A stretch of DNA of 64,000 nt from contig JAUXXJ010000012.1 of the NCBI GenBank assembly GCA_030681195.1, forward strand, positions 218,650 through 282,649, given 5' to 3'. Shown piece after piece: positions 34,045-45,090 of the stretch. A model generated the notes under the pieces. It did no database searches, was not told the DNA's origin, and was given only the letters and a program-made list of their open reading frames with translations. A program made the position numbers and the translations under genes. Numbering within the stretch: the first letter of the stretch is position 1; each line of letters opens with the position of its first letter. The stretch comes from Rhodocyclaceae bacterium. Its GTDB lineage: Bacteria; Pseudomonadota; Gammaproteobacteria; Burkholderiales; Rhodocyclaceae.

Positions 34045-35457
34045 ATGACGACGCCCCAAGATGTAATCAAGATGATTCAGGAAAAGGAAGTCAAGTTCGT
34101 TGATTTCCGTTTCACCGATATTCGCGGCAAGGAACAGCACGTTGGCGTGCCGGTTTCCGCCTTCAGCCTCGACAAGTTCGAGGATGGTCATGCTTTCGAC
34201 GGCTCCTCGATCGCCGGCTGGAAGGGCATTCAAGCCTCGGACATGCAGTTGATGCCCGACCCCGCCACCGCCTACATCGATCCCTTCATGGACGAGACCA
34301 CGCTGATCCTGTCCTGCGACGTGGTCGAGCCGGCCGACGGCAAGGGCTACGACCGTGACCCGCGCTCGATCGCCAAGCGTGCCGAGGCTTACCTGAAGTC
34401 CTCCGGTATCGGTGACACCGCCTACTTCGGTCCCGAGCCCGAGTTCTTCATCTTCGACAGCGTCGAGTGGAAAGTCGACATGTCCGGCTGCTACTGCAAG
34501 GTGTTCTCGGAAGAGGCTGCCTGGGCCACCGCCGAGAAGTTCGAAGGCGGCAACACCGGTCACCGTCCGATGGTCAAGGGTGGTTACTTCCCCGTCCCGC
34601 CGGTCGATAGCCTCAACGACATCCGCGCTGCCATGTGTCTGGCGCTGGAAGACTGCGGCGTGCCGGTCGAAGTGCATCACCACGAAGTGGCCACCGCCGG
34701 CCAGTGCGAAATCGGCACCGTGTTCAACACCCTGGTGCGTCGCGCCGACCAGACCCAGATCCTCAAGTACATCGTCCATAACGTCGCCCACAGCTATGGC
34801 AAGACGGCCACCTTCATGCCCAAGCCGATCGTTGGCGACAACGGTTCTGGCATGCACGTGCACCAGTCGATCTGGAAGGATGGCAAGAACCTGTTCGCCG
34901 GCAACGGCTACGCTGGCCTCTCCGACTTCGCGCTGTACTACATCGGCGGCATCATCAAGCACGCCCGCGCCCTGAACGCCATCACCAACCCCGGCACCAA
35001 CAGCTACAAGCGTCTGGTGCCTGGCTTCGAAGCACCGGTCAAGCTGGCTTACTCGGCGCGCAACCGCTCCGCCTCGATCCGCATCCCGTTCGTGCATTCG
35101 GACAAGGCCCGTCGCATCGAGACGCGCTTCCCCGATCCTTCGTCCAACCCCTACCTGTGCTTCTCCGCCCTGATGATGGCCGGTCTCGACGGCGTGCAGA
35201 ACAAGATTCACCCGGGCGAAGCCGCCGACAAGAACCTGTATGACCTGCCACCGGAAGAGGATGCAAAGATCCCGACCGTCTGCTCGTCGCTGGATCAGGC
35301 GCTCGACTACCTCGACAAGGATCGCGAGTTCCTGACCCGTGGTGGCGTCTTCTCCAACGAGTTCATTGATGCCTACATCGACCTGAAGATGGAAGAAGTG
35401 CAGAAGTTCCGCATGACGACCCACCCGGTCGAATACGACATGTACTTCTCGCTGTAA
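34045..35457 (+). CDS. glnA: glutamine synthetase type I
   Basis: Makes glutamine from glutamate, ammonia and ATP in the cytoplasm as a dodecamer. The 470-residue protein has the beta-grasp domain ([29 protein letters not shown]), metal ligands in [12 protein letters not shown] and GSGMHVHQS, and the ATP/glutamate loop [27 protein letters not shown] holds the tyrosine that is adenylylated in GSI-beta enzymes. ATG 34045 follows CAGGAG. It is driven by the NtrC boxes and sigma-54 promoter upstream, and ends at a strong terminator. Confidence 0.98.
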   Translation: MTTPQDVIKMIQEKEVKFVDFRFTDIRGKEQHVGVPVSAFSLDKFEDGHAFDGSSIAGWKGIQASDMQLMPDPATAYIDPFMDETTLILSCDVVEPADGKGYDRDPRSIAKRAEAYLKSSGIGDTAYFGPEPEFFIFDSVEWKVDMSGCYCKVFSEEAAWATAEKFEGGNTGHRPMVKGGYFPVPPVDSLNDIRAAMCLALEDCGVPVEVHHHEVATAGQCEIGTVFNTLVRRADQTQILKYIVHNVAHSYGKTATFMPKPIVGDNGSGMHVHQSIWKDGKNLFAGNGYAGLSDFALYYIGGIIKHARALNAITNPGTNSYKRLVPGFEAPVKLAYSARNRSASIRIPFVHSDKARRIETRFPDPSSNPYLCFSALMMAGLDGVQNKIHPGEAADKNLYDLPPEEDAKIPTVCSSLDQALDYLDKDREFLTRGGVFSNEFIDAYIDLKMEEVQKFRMTTHPVEYDMYFSL

Positions 35458-35481
35458 GCCTTTCTCGGGCAGACGCGTTAC

Positions 35482-35510
35482 AAAAGGACGGGCTTGCCCG
35501 TCCTTTTTTT
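35482..35510 (+). terminator. rho-independent terminator after glnA
   Basis: AAAAGGACGGGC, TT loop, GCCCGTCC and seven T, 25 bases past the glnA stop. A near-perfect stem with a T-tract indicates strong termination before the DUF4124 gene. Confidence 0.93.
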
Positions 35511-35549
35511 ATGCCATCATTTGTCCTCGACTGCCTTACACTGCCCGCC

Positions 35550-36047
35550 ATGATGATGAAATTCACCGCACTGCTCGCCGCCTTGCTATCCATGCTGACC
35601 TTGCCGTTAACCGTAAGCGCCAACACACTTTACAAGTGTCAAGGCCCGGATGGTCGCATGACCTATACCAACCAGAAGACCCATCAGAAGTGTGAAATCA
35701 TCGCCCAGGACAAGCCCGTCTCCACCTTCAGTTCACCGCCCCAGCGTTCGGCCAAGCAGCCAACGCCAGCCGACTTCCCGCGTGTTAACGATGACCAGCA
35801 GAAGGCCCGCGACAACGACCGCCGCGCCATCCTCGAACAGGAGTTGGCCAACGAGCAGAAGAACCTTGATGCTGCCCGCAAGGAACTAAGCGAGCAGGAA
35901 AATCTCATCATGCCCGACGAGCGCATTGCCGGCGGCGGCGTTCAGGGTGGCAAGCGCGAAGCCCGCGTGCAACTCTTCCGGGACAAGGTCAGCTTGCACG
36001 AGCGCAACATCGAATCGATTCGCCGGGAAATCACCAAGCTGAAATAG
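35550..36047 (+). CDS. DUF4124-domain secreted protein
   Basis: A 165-residue exported protein. Signal MMMKFTALLAALLSMLTLPL is followed by the DUF4124 motif (LYKCQGPDGRMTYTNQKTHQKCE), which has two cysteines likely to form a disulphide. The second half is a charged coiled coil (RRAILEQELANEQKNLDAAR, then LSEQENLI and VSLHERNIESIRREITKLK). Such genes are regularly found between glnA and ntrB in betaproteobacteria. The role is unknown. Three ATG codons in a row (35550, 35553, 35556) leave the exact start open. Confidence 0.88.
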   Translation: MMMKFTALLAALLSMLTLPLTVSANTLYKCQGPDGRMTYTNQKTHQKCEIIAQDKPVSTFSSPPQRSAKQPTPADFPRVNDDQQKARDNDRRAILEQELANEQKNLDAARKELSEQENLIMPDERIAGGGVQGGKREARVQLFRDKVSLHERNIESIRREITKLK

Positions 36048-36093
36048 CCCTGCGGAGGAAATGGTCTGGCGCGCTTCGTGCTAGAAAGACACC

Positions 36094-37196
36094 ATGCCCG
36101 CCCGTCTCCAACCGCTCGACACCGATAGCGAACTGTCTCCGTTTGCGGGACTCGACTTGCTGTCCTCCGCCGTCATCCTGCTCGACGGCGAGCTGCGTGT
36201 GCGCTACTGCAACCCGGCGGCCGAAAACCTGTTTGCCATGAGTGTGCGTACCTGCGTTGGCAAGACGCTCTTGCAGTTGCTCGGCTCGCCGCCTGCACTC
36301 GCCAGCGCCGTCGAAAACGCACTGGCCAAGAACTGGAGCTACACCGGGCACGATTTCGTGGTGGCCCGCGATGGTACAGAAGCCATTCACCTCGACTGTA
36401 CCGTCAGTCCGATCGACAAACCGCCCGCCCGGCTGCTGCTGGAGTTTCGCCCCATCGATCAGCAACTCAAAGCGGCACGCGAAGAGCGCGAAGCGGTGCA
36501 GCAACGCGCCAACCAGGAACTGATTCGCAACCTCGCCCATGAGATCAAGAATCCGCTCGGTGGCATTCGCGGTTCGGCCCAACTGCTCGACCGCGAACTG
36601 GCCAGCATGGAAAACGCCCCGGCGCTCAAGGAGTACACCGAGGTCATCATCCATGAAGCGGACCGCCTGCAGGACTTGATGCACCGCCTGCTCTCATCGC
36701 ATCGCGGCATGCAGCCGGTGCAACTCTCCATCCACGAAATCCTCGAACGTGTGCGCCGCCTGATCCATGCCGAGTTTCCCGGCGTGCGCGTCAAGCGCGA
36801 CTACGACACCTCGCTGCCCGAAATCACCGGCGACCGTGAGCAACTGATTCAGGTCATCCTCAATATCGTGCGCAATGCTGCACAGGCGATGCACGGCGAA
36901 GGCGAAATCATCACCCGCACGCGCGCCGTCCGCCAGGTGACGCTGGTAAAAAAGCGCTACCGGCTGGCACTTGAATTGCAGATCATCGACAACGGTCCGG
37001 GCGTGCCGCCGGAAATCCGTGATCGCATCTTCTACCCGCTGGTGTCGGGGCGGGAGGGCGGCACCGGGCTGGGGCTGGCGCTGGCCCAAAGCTTCGTCCA
37101 GCAACATCATGGGCATATCGAGGTCGCCTCGGTACCCGGTCACACCTGCTTTACGCTGCGCCTCCCCATCAGTCGCGGCGGTACTGGAGACATGAA

Positions 37197-37200
<4 letters not shown>
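36094..37200 (+). CDS. glnL: nitrogen regulation sensor kinase NtrB
   Basis: Cytoplasmic kinase/phosphatase of NtrC that senses nitrogen through PII. The 368-residue protein has an N-terminal PAS domain (SAVILLDGELRVRYCNPAAENLF), the H-box NLAHEIKNPLGGIRGSAQLL, N-box NIVRNAAQAM, G1 DNGPGVPPEIRDRIFYPLVS and G2 GGTGLGLALAQSFVQQH. No membrane spans are present, as expected. Its stop overlaps the ntrC start (ATGA). Confidence 0.96.
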
Positions 37201-38599
<1,399 letters not shown>

Positions 38600-38603
<4 letters not shown>

Positions 38604-39412
38604 TTTCGCTGCTGCAGCACATTCGCCAGCAGCGCCTTGACCGTTTTCGGTTCGAAGGGTTTGTCGCAAATACCGGAGACACCCGCCTCTTCCACCGCCG
38701 CCAGCCGTCCGGCGTCCTGCTCGCTGGTCACCATCAGGATCGGCACGGACGATTGCCAACTCTGGGTGCGGATGTAGTCAATCAGCCCCTTGCCGTCCAT
38801 TTCCGGCATGTTGTAGTCGGTGACAACCAGGTCGATCATCTTGTCATTGAGGATCGCAATGGCCTCGATGCCGTTTTCGGCTTCGGTGAAATTGCCGATG
38901 CCCAGGTTCTCCAGCACGCGACGAATGAATTTGCGCGCACTGGCGCTGTCATCGACGATCAGCACCTGCAGGGTTTCGAGATCGGCGATATCTGCCACAT
39001 CGTTACCCATGCTGGCATCGTTATCCAGATAATCGAGCGTGGCGCGCAAGGCCGTACCGAGCTGTGCTGCGCTGAAAGGTTTGGGCAGAATGCCGCAGGC
39101 ACCGGACTGGCGCACCGGATCAAGCACCTGCAGACGCGTTTCGCTGGAGATGAGAATGAAGGGCGTGTGTTCGGTCGCCGGGCTGGCACGCAGGCGCTGT
39201 ACCAGATCAACCCCTGTCATGTCCGGCAGGTAGAGGGCACTGATGACCAGCGCGATCGGCTCGCTCGCAAGCTTCTCGAACATGGCTGCCGCCGTATCAA
39301 AGTGCGCGACGCGGGTGACGCCTTGCTGGGTCAGCAGCGCGGTAATGACACGCGCCTGCACCGACGACGGTTCGACAAGATAGACCGTGAGGTCAGAAAA
39401 ACTGTTCAGCAT
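38600..39412 (-). CDS. double receiver protein (pseudo-receiver plus CheY-like receiver)
   Basis: A 270-residue protein with two receiver domains and no output domain. The second (about residues 145-265) is a normal CheY-like module: VLIVDDSASARKFIRRVLEN, LVVTDYNMPEMDGKGLIDYI, VTSEQD and CDKPFEP. The first (residues 1-125) keeps the fold (VYLVEPSSVQARVITALL, ILISSETRL, LPKPFSAAQL). However, alanine replaces the acceptor aspartate (VISALYLPDMTG) and the acidic pair is EP. The first half therefore cannot be phosphorylated normally. It is convergent with ntrC, overlapping by four bases. Confidence 0.88.
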
Positions 39413-39461
39413 GATGCGCGATAACCCGATGGACAGAAAGGCCATCCAGTATAGTCGCGGC

Positions 39462-40259
39462 ATGTGTTCTGTCCCACCAACCCAACGTGTTGATCTCGCC
39501 GCGCTCTCACTCGCTTTGGGCGACATGGCCTGCCGTTTCGATGCCGACCTGCTGCCGACCTGCGATTCCAGCAACGCCGTCCTCCTGGCCCGTGCCGAGG
39601 CCGGTGCGCCGAACGGCACCGTGGTAATCGCCGAAACCCAGACGGCCGGCCGCGGACGGCGTGGCCGGCCGTGGCTTTCCGCGCCGGGCGACAGCCTGAC
39701 CTTTTCGCTGCTGTGGCGCTTTGCGCCGGGCACTTCTCCAGCCGGCTTGTCATTGGCAGTCGGTTTGGCGGTGGCCATTGCGCTCGAAAAAATCGGCGCT
39801 GGCAAGACGGCGCCTATCCAGCTCAAATGGCCGAATGACCTGCTCAGAGATGGCAAGAAACTCGGCGGCATCCTGGTCGAACTGGTGCCGGGAACCACGC
39901 ACGCGGCCGTCATCGGCATCGGCCTGAACCTGCACCTGCCGGTGGCGATGCCGGCCGATTTGCGGGAACAAAGTGCGGCGCTCGGGGTGCCCGTCGATCC
40001 GAATCAGCTGCTCGCTGCCCTTCTGATCGAATTGCGCGCCACGCTCGAAATCTTTGCCCAGCACGGCTTCGCTGCCTTGCGCAGTGCCTGGCAAGCCCAT
40101 CACGCCTTCGAAAATACCCCCGTGCGCCTGCTATCGGACTTCGCCCCGCCGCGCGACGGCATCTGTCGCGGCATCGCAGTCGATGGTGCCTTGCTGTTCG
40201 ACACGGACGGGCAAGTCGAGCGCATTCTCTCTGGCGAAATTTCCCTGAGGCCGCGATGA
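39462..40259 (+). CDS. birA: biotin--[acetyl-CoA-carboxylase] ligase
   Basis: Attaches biotin to the carboxyl-carrier protein. This short version (265 residues) lacks the N-terminal DNA-binding helix-turn-helix of E. coli BirA, so it should not repress biotin genes. The biotin/ATP loop ETQTAGRGRRGRPWLSA is intact, followed by LKWPNDLLRDGKKLGGILVE and IGIGLNLHLP. A C-terminal SH3-like domain ends the protein. The dispersed repeat encodes residues 109-117 (KIGAGKTA). The start ATG 39462 is chosen; an earlier one at 39387 is possible. Its stop overlaps the coaX start. Confidence 0.93.
   Translation: MCSVPPTQRVDLAALSLALGDMACRFDADLLPTCDSSNAVLLARAEAGAPNGTVVIAETQTAGRGRRGRPWLSAPGDSLTFSLLWRFAPGTSPAGLSLAVGLAVAIALEKIGAGKTAPIQLKWPNDLLRDGKKLGGILVELVPGTTHAAVIGIGLNLHLPVAMPADLREQSAALGVPVDPNQLLAALLIELRATLEIFAQHGFAALRSAWQAHHAFENTPVRLLSDFAPPRDGICRGIAVDGALLFDTDGQVERILSGEISLRPR
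39788..39811 (-). repeat. dispersed repeat, copy 13 (in birA)
   Basis: Two mismatches to the consensus (AATCGG and GCAAGAC). It is read as KIGAGKTA just before the strand carrying the catalytic WPND motif. Confidence 0.85.
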
Positions 40260-40966
40260 GCCTTTTGTGCCTCGACGCTGGTAATACGCGCCTCAAATGG
40301 GGCCTGCGCACACCAGACGCTTGGCTGGCGCAAGGCGTGCTGGCCCATGACGCGATTGCGTCGCTCAGTGCTCAACTGCCCGCCCTGCCCGCACGTATCC
40401 TCGCCTGCAATGTCGCCGGCGCGGCAGTCGCAGCCCATATCGAGGCACTCGCCGCCACGCTCGCAGTCCCGCTGGACTGGTTTCGCAGCAGCTCTGCCGC
40501 CGCCGGCGTGACCAACGGCTATACCACCCCCACCCAGCTCGGCGCCGACCGCTGGGCTGCATTGATCGGCGCCCGCCACCACCACAGCGGACCGGCCCTC
40601 GTCGTCATGGCGGGTACCGCCACCACTATCGACGTGTTGTCGGCGGAAGGCCAGTTTCGCGGCGGACTGATCCTGCCCGGCCTCGATCTGATGCATACCG
40701 TCCTGGCGCGCAACACCGCCGGGCTGCCCGAGGCAAACGGACACTTCACGCTGCTGCCCACCAACACCGACGACGCCATCGTCAGCGGCGCCCTACAGGC
40801 CACACTTGGCGCCATCGAGCGCATGGCATGCCATTCCGCCAGCGCCGACTTTTGCGTGGTGCTTTCCGGTGGGGCGGCAGATGCCCTCGCCCCGCATCTG
40901 TCTTTGCCGGTTCACCGCGTCGCGCATCTGGTTCTCGAAGGCCTCGCCGCCAGTAGTGTTTGGTAA
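40256..40966 (+). CDS. coaX: type III pantothenate kinase
   Basis: Phosphorylates pantothenate, the first step of coenzyme A synthesis. The 236-residue ASKHA-fold protein opens LLCLDAGNTRLKWGLR for the phosphate loop. It has TQLGADRWAALIGARH and VVMAGTATTIDVLSAEGQF with the catalytic aspartates, GGLILPGLDLM and the C-terminal LSGGAADALAPHL. Its start overlaps the birA stop by four bases, the usual birA-coaX pairing. Residues 192-199 (ASADF region) come from a diverged copy of the dispersed repeat. coaE, the last step of the pathway, lies at 49987. Confidence 0.95.
   Translation: MSLLCLDAGNTRLKWGLRTPDAWLAQGVLAHDAIASLSAQLPALPARILACNVAGAAVAAHIEALAATLAVPLDWFRSSSAAAGVTNGYTTPTQLGADRWAALIGARHHHSGPALVVMAGTATTIDVLSAEGQFRGGLILPGLDLMHTVLARNTAGLPEANGHFTLLPTNTDDAIVSGALQATLGAIERMACHSASADFCVVLSGGAADALAPHLSLPVHRVAHLVLEGLAASSVW
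40830..40853 (+). repeat. dispersed repeat, diverged copy 14 (in coaX)
   Basis: The right 17 bases (CGCC onward) are exact, and three mismatches lie in the left third. It is in the coding sense and read as SASADF. Confidence 0.65.
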
Positions 40967-40976
40967 GATCGGCAGC

Positions 40977-41900
40977 ATGGCTACTCAACAGGATGTTTGT
41001 ATCGTGTTCGCCGATGTATCCGGCAGCACGCGGCTTTACGAAAAACTTGGCGATGCCGGCGCGTTGGCCGCCGTCGACCGCTGCCTTGAGGCGATGAAGC
41101 GGGCCACCGCGCTCAACCGCGGCCGCGTCGTCAAGACCATCGGCGATGAGGTGATGGCGGTATTCGACAGCGCCGCGCAAGGCATGCAGGCCGCCAGCGA
41201 GATGCAGCAGCGCATCGATGAACTGTCGCCACCCGCACCCGACGTCAAGCTGGCGATCCGCGCCGGCTTCCACTTCGGCCCGGCCCTGCTCGAAAACAAC
41301 GATGTGTTCGGTGACACCGTCAACACCGCAGCGCGCATGGCCGGATTGGCCAAGGCCGGCCAGATCATCACCACCGCCGATACCGTGGCCGCTCTCCCGG
41401 ATCTGCTGCGCGAAGCCTGTCGCGAGATCGATGCCCTGGCCGTCAAGGGCAAAGCCGAAAACATCCACGTCTGCGAAGTCATCTGGCAGGAAGGCGCCGA
41501 TCTGACGATGATGAGCACGCGCATGGCGCCGGCCGCACCGATGGGCACACGCCTGATCCTGCGCCAGGGCAGTACCGCACTGGCTATCGGCCCGGCCCGG
41601 CCGACCGCCAGTCTGGGCCGCGATCCGGCCAGCGATATCGTCATTCGCGATCCGCGTGCCTCACGCAGTCACGCCAAAATCGAGCGGCGGCGCGACAAGT
41701 TCGTGCTGGTCGACATGAGCAGCAACGGCACTTATGTCACTTTTCAGGGCGAGGCCGAAGTCGCCCTCAAGCGCGAGGAAATCATCCTGCGCAGCAAGGG
41801 CCAGATTGCCTTTGGACATTCCACCGCCACGGCAACTACTGCGGACCTCCTCAATTTCTCTATCGAGGACGCAACGGACGAAACGCTGACCTCAGTCTGA
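40977..41900 (+). CDS. class III nucleotide cyclase with C-terminal FHA domain
   Basis: A 307-residue cytoplasmic protein. The cyclase domain (1-170) has both metal aspartates (IVFADVSGSTRLYEKLGD and VKTIGDEVMAVFDS) and the transition-state pair in FGDTVNTAARMAGLAKAGQI, so it should be active on ATP or GTP. An FHA domain follows (ASLGRDPASDIVIRDPRASR, then SHAKIERR and SSNGTYV), which binds phosphothreonine. The adjacent leftward cluster encodes a Ser/Thr kinase, so the FHA may read that kinase's products. The two gene ends overlap at a palindrome (41891-41903). Confidence 0.9.
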   Translation: MATQQDVCIVFADVSGSTRLYEKLGDAGALAAVDRCLEAMKRATALNRGRVVKTIGDEVMAVFDSAAQGMQAASEMQQRIDELSPPAPDVKLAIRAGFHFGPALLENNDVFGDTVNTAARMAGLAKAGQIITTADTVAALPDLLREACREIDALAVKGKAENIHVCEVIWQEGADLTMMSTRMAPAAPMGTRLILRQGSTALAIGPARPTASLGRDPASDIVIRDPRASRSHAKIERRRDKFVLVDMSSNGTYVTFQGEAEVALKREEIILRSKGQIAFGHSTATATTADLLNFSIEDATDETLTSV

Positions 41901-41903
41901 GGT
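41891..41903. terminator. palindrome at overlapping convergent stops
   Basis: CCTCAG-T-CTGAGG is a perfect 6-base inverted repeat in which both convergent genes end. Each stop codon (TGA on both strands) lies within the palindrome. Its stem is short for a terminator, so attenuation is uncertain. Confidence 0.4.
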
Positions 41904-42734
41904 CGGGCCGCCAAACTTGCCGAGAATCTCCGGCGTATTGCAACTGGACTCGAACGCGAGCGTGATCTCGAAACCCTGGCGGCGGGTAATCCCCAGGCAG
42001 GCTTTGCCGAGCTTCTGATGCAAGGGGCCCAGCAGGCCCACGCCAACCAGCTCAATCGGATCATCCGAAGCACCTGAAATCACGGCTTCGTAGTGTGCAT
42101 TACTGCCATCGCGTGTCATGGTCACGGCCGGCACAGCGCGCAGGCCGATCAAGTCATCCAGGAGCTTTTCATCGACACCCTCCGGTAAAGCCAGGGTTCT
42201 GAGGAGAAGCCGGTAGGCAAGCGGGACCGCAGCAGTGGATGGATCAGGCGCGTGTTGAATCTGCGGTACATGCTCATTAAGCAACACGGTCTGTAACGTT
42301 TTTTGCACCGCGATCACATCCACATTAGCGCGCAGGGTAAGCGACCGCATGCCGTCACGGCCCAGTCGGGGAGGCGGCTCTTCGAGCACAGCCCGGATGT
42401 ACTGATCACTTCTGTCCAAGAGCTGCGACGCGATCAATTCGCGATGGCGCGTCTGAAAATTGGTATCAATATAAAGTGCCACGGCCTTCTCGATCAGCCT
42501 TTGCTGGGCCAACTCACGCAGCGGCTGCGTCTCCGACGGGCTGGCATAAGCCACGGCGGAAATGGCCAGCAGCCCCTGGGCATCCGCAAACACCGGCGCG
42601 GAGGCAACCGTCGCCTCGCGGGACTTGTCTCCCGTCATTAACAGCAACATGCCCACCACCACCACCAAGGCCGCCGCACCCACTTGGGTCAGCGTGTTCG
42701 AGAAAGATTTTGGGTTGCTGCTCATATGCGTCAT
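41892..42734 (-). CDS. membrane-anchored paralogue of the Ser/Thr kinase sensor domain
   Basis: A 280-residue protein with one N-terminal span (LTQVGAAALVVVVGMLLLMTG) and a periplasmic remainder. It parallels the extracytoplasmic part of the neighbouring kinase. LLAISAVAYASPSETQPL matches MLTITAVGYADPSDPRYA, and LGKACLGITRRQGFEITLAF matches LGKTCFGVSARQGNEVTLAF. SSCNTPEILGKFGG also matches SCNTPETLGKLDS. It has no kinase domain, so it could dimerise with or antagonise the kinase sensor. The gene lies 79 bases downstream of the kinase gene on the same strand. Confidence 0.8.
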   Translation of the reverse strand: MTHMSSNPKSFSNTLTQVGAAALVVVVGMLLLMTGDKSREATVASAPVFADAQGLLAISAVAYASPSETQPLRELAQQRLIEKAVALYIDTNFQTRHRELIASQLLDRSDQYIRAVLEEPPPRLGRDGMRSLTLRANVDVIAVQKTLQTVLLNEHVPQIQHAPDPSTAAVPLAYRLLLRTLALPEGVDEKLLDDLIGLRAVPAVTMTRDGSNAHYEAVISGASDDPIELVGVGLLGPLHQKLGKACLGITRRQGFEITLAFESSCNTPEILGKFGGPTSD

Positions 42735-42813
42735 CCGGTGCGTGAAGAGGTTGCGCAGGCTACCCGACTTCTTCGTTTCCCGGGCACTGATCCACCACCC
42801 GCCTGAGGCAGGA

Positions 42814-45078
42814 TCAAATGCTGATTTTCCTCAGCTTCGCCGGATCGCGGATCACGCCTTCGCGCCGAGACTGTGGAGCGGTCATCAATCCGGCGCCCGG
42901 CAGACTGTCGAGTTTGCCAAGGGTCTCCGGCGTATTGCAGCTTGCCTCAAAGGCGAGAGTCACTTCATTCCCTTGCCGGGCACTGACACCAAAGCAGGTC
43001 TTGCCGAGCTTCTGGTTGAGCGGTGCAATCATGCCTTTCATGACCAGATCGACCGCGTCGCCCAGGCCACCGGACAGATCGGCTTCATAGCGTGCGTTGC
43101 TGCCGGCACTCGCCAGCGCAACGGACAGGACCGGGCGCAGGCCGGTGAATTCGCGCAGCAGCGCCTCCGACGTGGCGGCATCGGGCAGGCCGTTGATACG
43201 CAGGGCGACTTTCTGCCCCATCTGATGGAAATGCTGGAGGAAGAAATTCTTCGAGAATTCCTCACCCACCAGCTTGCCGACATCGCGTAGCGCCAGGTCT
43301 TCGGTGGCCCAGCTCTGCTTCTCGGGAATCTGGGTGTTGAAGTAAATTTCTTCGCTGTTCTTCTTGTCGGTGCACTTCACCGTCCAGGAGGTCAGTACAA
43401 ACTTTTCGATGGTGATACCGGAGGCTTCCAGCGTGTGTTGCAGCTTCTTGAATTTAGCCTCGCCAGTCACGGCAAAGTCCGCATTGCCGCCCGCATCATC
43501 GTTCGCCAACCGGAAGCCAAAGGACTGAATGCGCTCCTTGAGCAGATTCTCCGCCACGGGTGAACGTGGTGCAGCGGCGGCAGGATCGCTTTCCGCACTC
43601 TTGCTGTTGATCGCCACGGAAATCTTCGGGTCGCCGTTATTGCGGATGAAGTCGACACGCTCCTCGGCCGACATCTGGTTAAGCGATTTCTGCACCTGGC
43701 GCACATTCACCGAGGCCTTGGCCGTCATCGACATCAGGCCATCCTTGCCCTGTTGCGGCGCCTGCTCCTCGCGGATGGTCTGGATGAACTGATTGCTGTT
43801 GGCCAGCAGTTTGGCCTGGATCAGGCCGTAATGCTGGGTCAGCGAGTTTTGCTCGATGTAAAGCGCGGCGGCTTTTTCGACCAACTGGCGGTGCGCATCT
43901 TCGCGCAGATCAGCCGCCATCAACCCCTTGTCTTGCGCGTAGCGCGGATCGCTTGGATCGGCATAGCCCACGGCGGTAATGGTCAGCATGCCGCTATCGC
44001 TGGCAGCCGCAAAAGTCGGCGCTGACGAGACGGCACTGCTGTCTGAAGGGGTGGCACCCCCTTTCATGAACATGAAAGCGCCACCGGCGACCGCCACGGC
44101 CGCAATGCCGGCGAGTGCCAGCATGGGCACTTTGGGCCGTGCCGCTGAGGCCGCAACAAGCGGCGTGGCGGCTGGCGCGGCAGCCGGGGCAACGGGCGGA
44201 GGCAAACCCGCCAGCGTTGCTTCAGCGCCGATCACGGTTGCGTCATCGCTCTGCTGCGGTTTTTGCAAGGCCATGTCGATGGCAGCGGCGAAAGCCTGGG
44301 CGTTCTGGAAGCGATCTTCTGGTCGCTTCGCCAAGGCCTGCCTAACCAGTGCATCAAAGGGCCGCGGCACCTGGACATTCAGTTCGGAAGGCGCCGGCGG
44401 ATCTTCCTTCAGCACCTTGTGCATGATGGTGGTGAGCGTGCCGGTGAACGGCTTGTCGCCGGTCAGAAACTGGTACAGGATGACGCCCGCAGAAAAAAGA
44501 TCCGAGCGCCCGTCGACGGTTTGGCCCATGAACTGCTCGGGCGACATGTAGGCCGGCGTACCGAGCACGGCACCGGCCTGTGTCAGATTGGACGACTCGA
44601 TGCGGGCAATGCCAAAGTCCGCGACCTTGACCGTCCCGTCCTTCAATAGAATGATGTTGGCGGGCTTGATGTCGCGATGCGTGATGCCATTCTGGTGTGC
44701 GTGGCCAAGCGCCGCGAGCAACTGCGCCATGATGCGGCCGACCTCGGGCAGGGCAAAGCGCTCGTTGGCATCGAAATAATCCTTCAGCTCGCGGCCTTCG
44801 ATGAACTCCATGGCGATGAATGCCGTGCCATCATCCTCGCCATATTCGTAGATGCCCACAATATTCGGGTGCGACAGTCGGCCAGCGGCCTGTGCCTCGC
44901 GCTGAAAGCGGGCCAGGATTTCGCCCGCTTCGGCACGATCCAGCTGATCGCGCTTGACCGTCTTGATGGCAACCCGCCGGGCGATGCCCGGGTCCCAGCC
45001 CTCATACACCACGCCCATGGCGCCGCTACCCAATTCGCGGCGAATTTCATACTTCCCAAGTTTGGCAGGCAGCACCAT
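42814..45078 (-). CDS. membrane Ser/Thr protein kinase with large periplasmic domain
   Basis: A 754-residue transmembrane kinase. The catalytic domain is complete: GSGAMGVVYEGWD, Lys39, HRDIKPANI (134-142), DFG (154-156) and GTPAYMSPEQF. A proline/alanine linker follows, then one span (MLALAGIAAVAVAGGAFMFM, about 318-337) and a roughly 400-residue periplasmic region. That region is related to the neighbouring paralogue and resembles LPP20/FlgT-like domains (LVEKAAALYIEQNSL). The dispersed repeat encodes residues 349-356 (AVSSAPTF), just outside the membrane. The 12-base gap from the CsgG-like gene points to one operon. Confidence 0.92.
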   Translation of the reverse strand: MVLPAKLGKYEIRRELGSGAMGVVYEGWDPGIARRVAIKTVKRDQLDRAEAGEILARFQREAQAAGRLSHPNIVGIYEYGEDDGTAFIAMEFIEGRELKDYFDANERFALPEVGRIMAQLLAALGHAHQNGITHRDIKPANIILLKDGTVKVADFGIARIESSNLTQAGAVLGTPAYMSPEQFMGQTVDGRSDLFSAGVILYQFLTGDKPFTGTLTTIMHKVLKEDPPAPSELNVQVPRPFDALVRQALAKRPEDRFQNAQAFAAAIDMALQKPQQSDDATVIGAEATLAGLPPPVAPAAAPAATPLVAASAARPKVPMLALAGIAAVAVAGGAFMFMKGGATPSDSSAVSSAPTFAAASDSGMLTITAVGYADPSDPRYAQDKGLMAADLREDAHRQLVEKAAALYIEQNSLTQHYGLIQAKLLANSNQFIQTIREEQAPQQGKDGLMSMTAKASVNVRQVQKSLNQMSAEERVDFIRNNGDPKISVAINSKSAESDPAAAAPRSPVAENLLKERIQSFGFRLANDDAGGNADFAVTGEAKFKKLQHTLEASGITIEKFVLTSWTVKCTDKKNSEEIYFNTQIPEKQSWATEDLALRDVGKLVGEEFSKNFFLQHFHQMGQKVALRINGLPDAATSEALLREFTGLRPVLSVALASAGSNARYEADLSGGLGDAVDLVMKGMIAPLNQKLGKTCFGVSARQGNEVTLAFEASCNTPETLGKLDSLPGAGLMTAPQSRREGVIRDPAKLRKISI
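44011..44034 (-). repeat. dispersed repeat, copy 15 (in Ser/Thr kinase gene)
   Basis: One mismatch (TGACGAG). It is antisense in orientation and read in frame as AVSSAPTF, in the juxtamembrane linker. Confidence 0.88.
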
Positions 45079-45090
45079 GGTACGGTCTCC

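Noticed and set aside
33994..35424. Open frame of about 475 codons opposite glnA
   Set aside because: Caused by strong codon bias in glnA; there is no promoter, ribosome site or recognisable domain.
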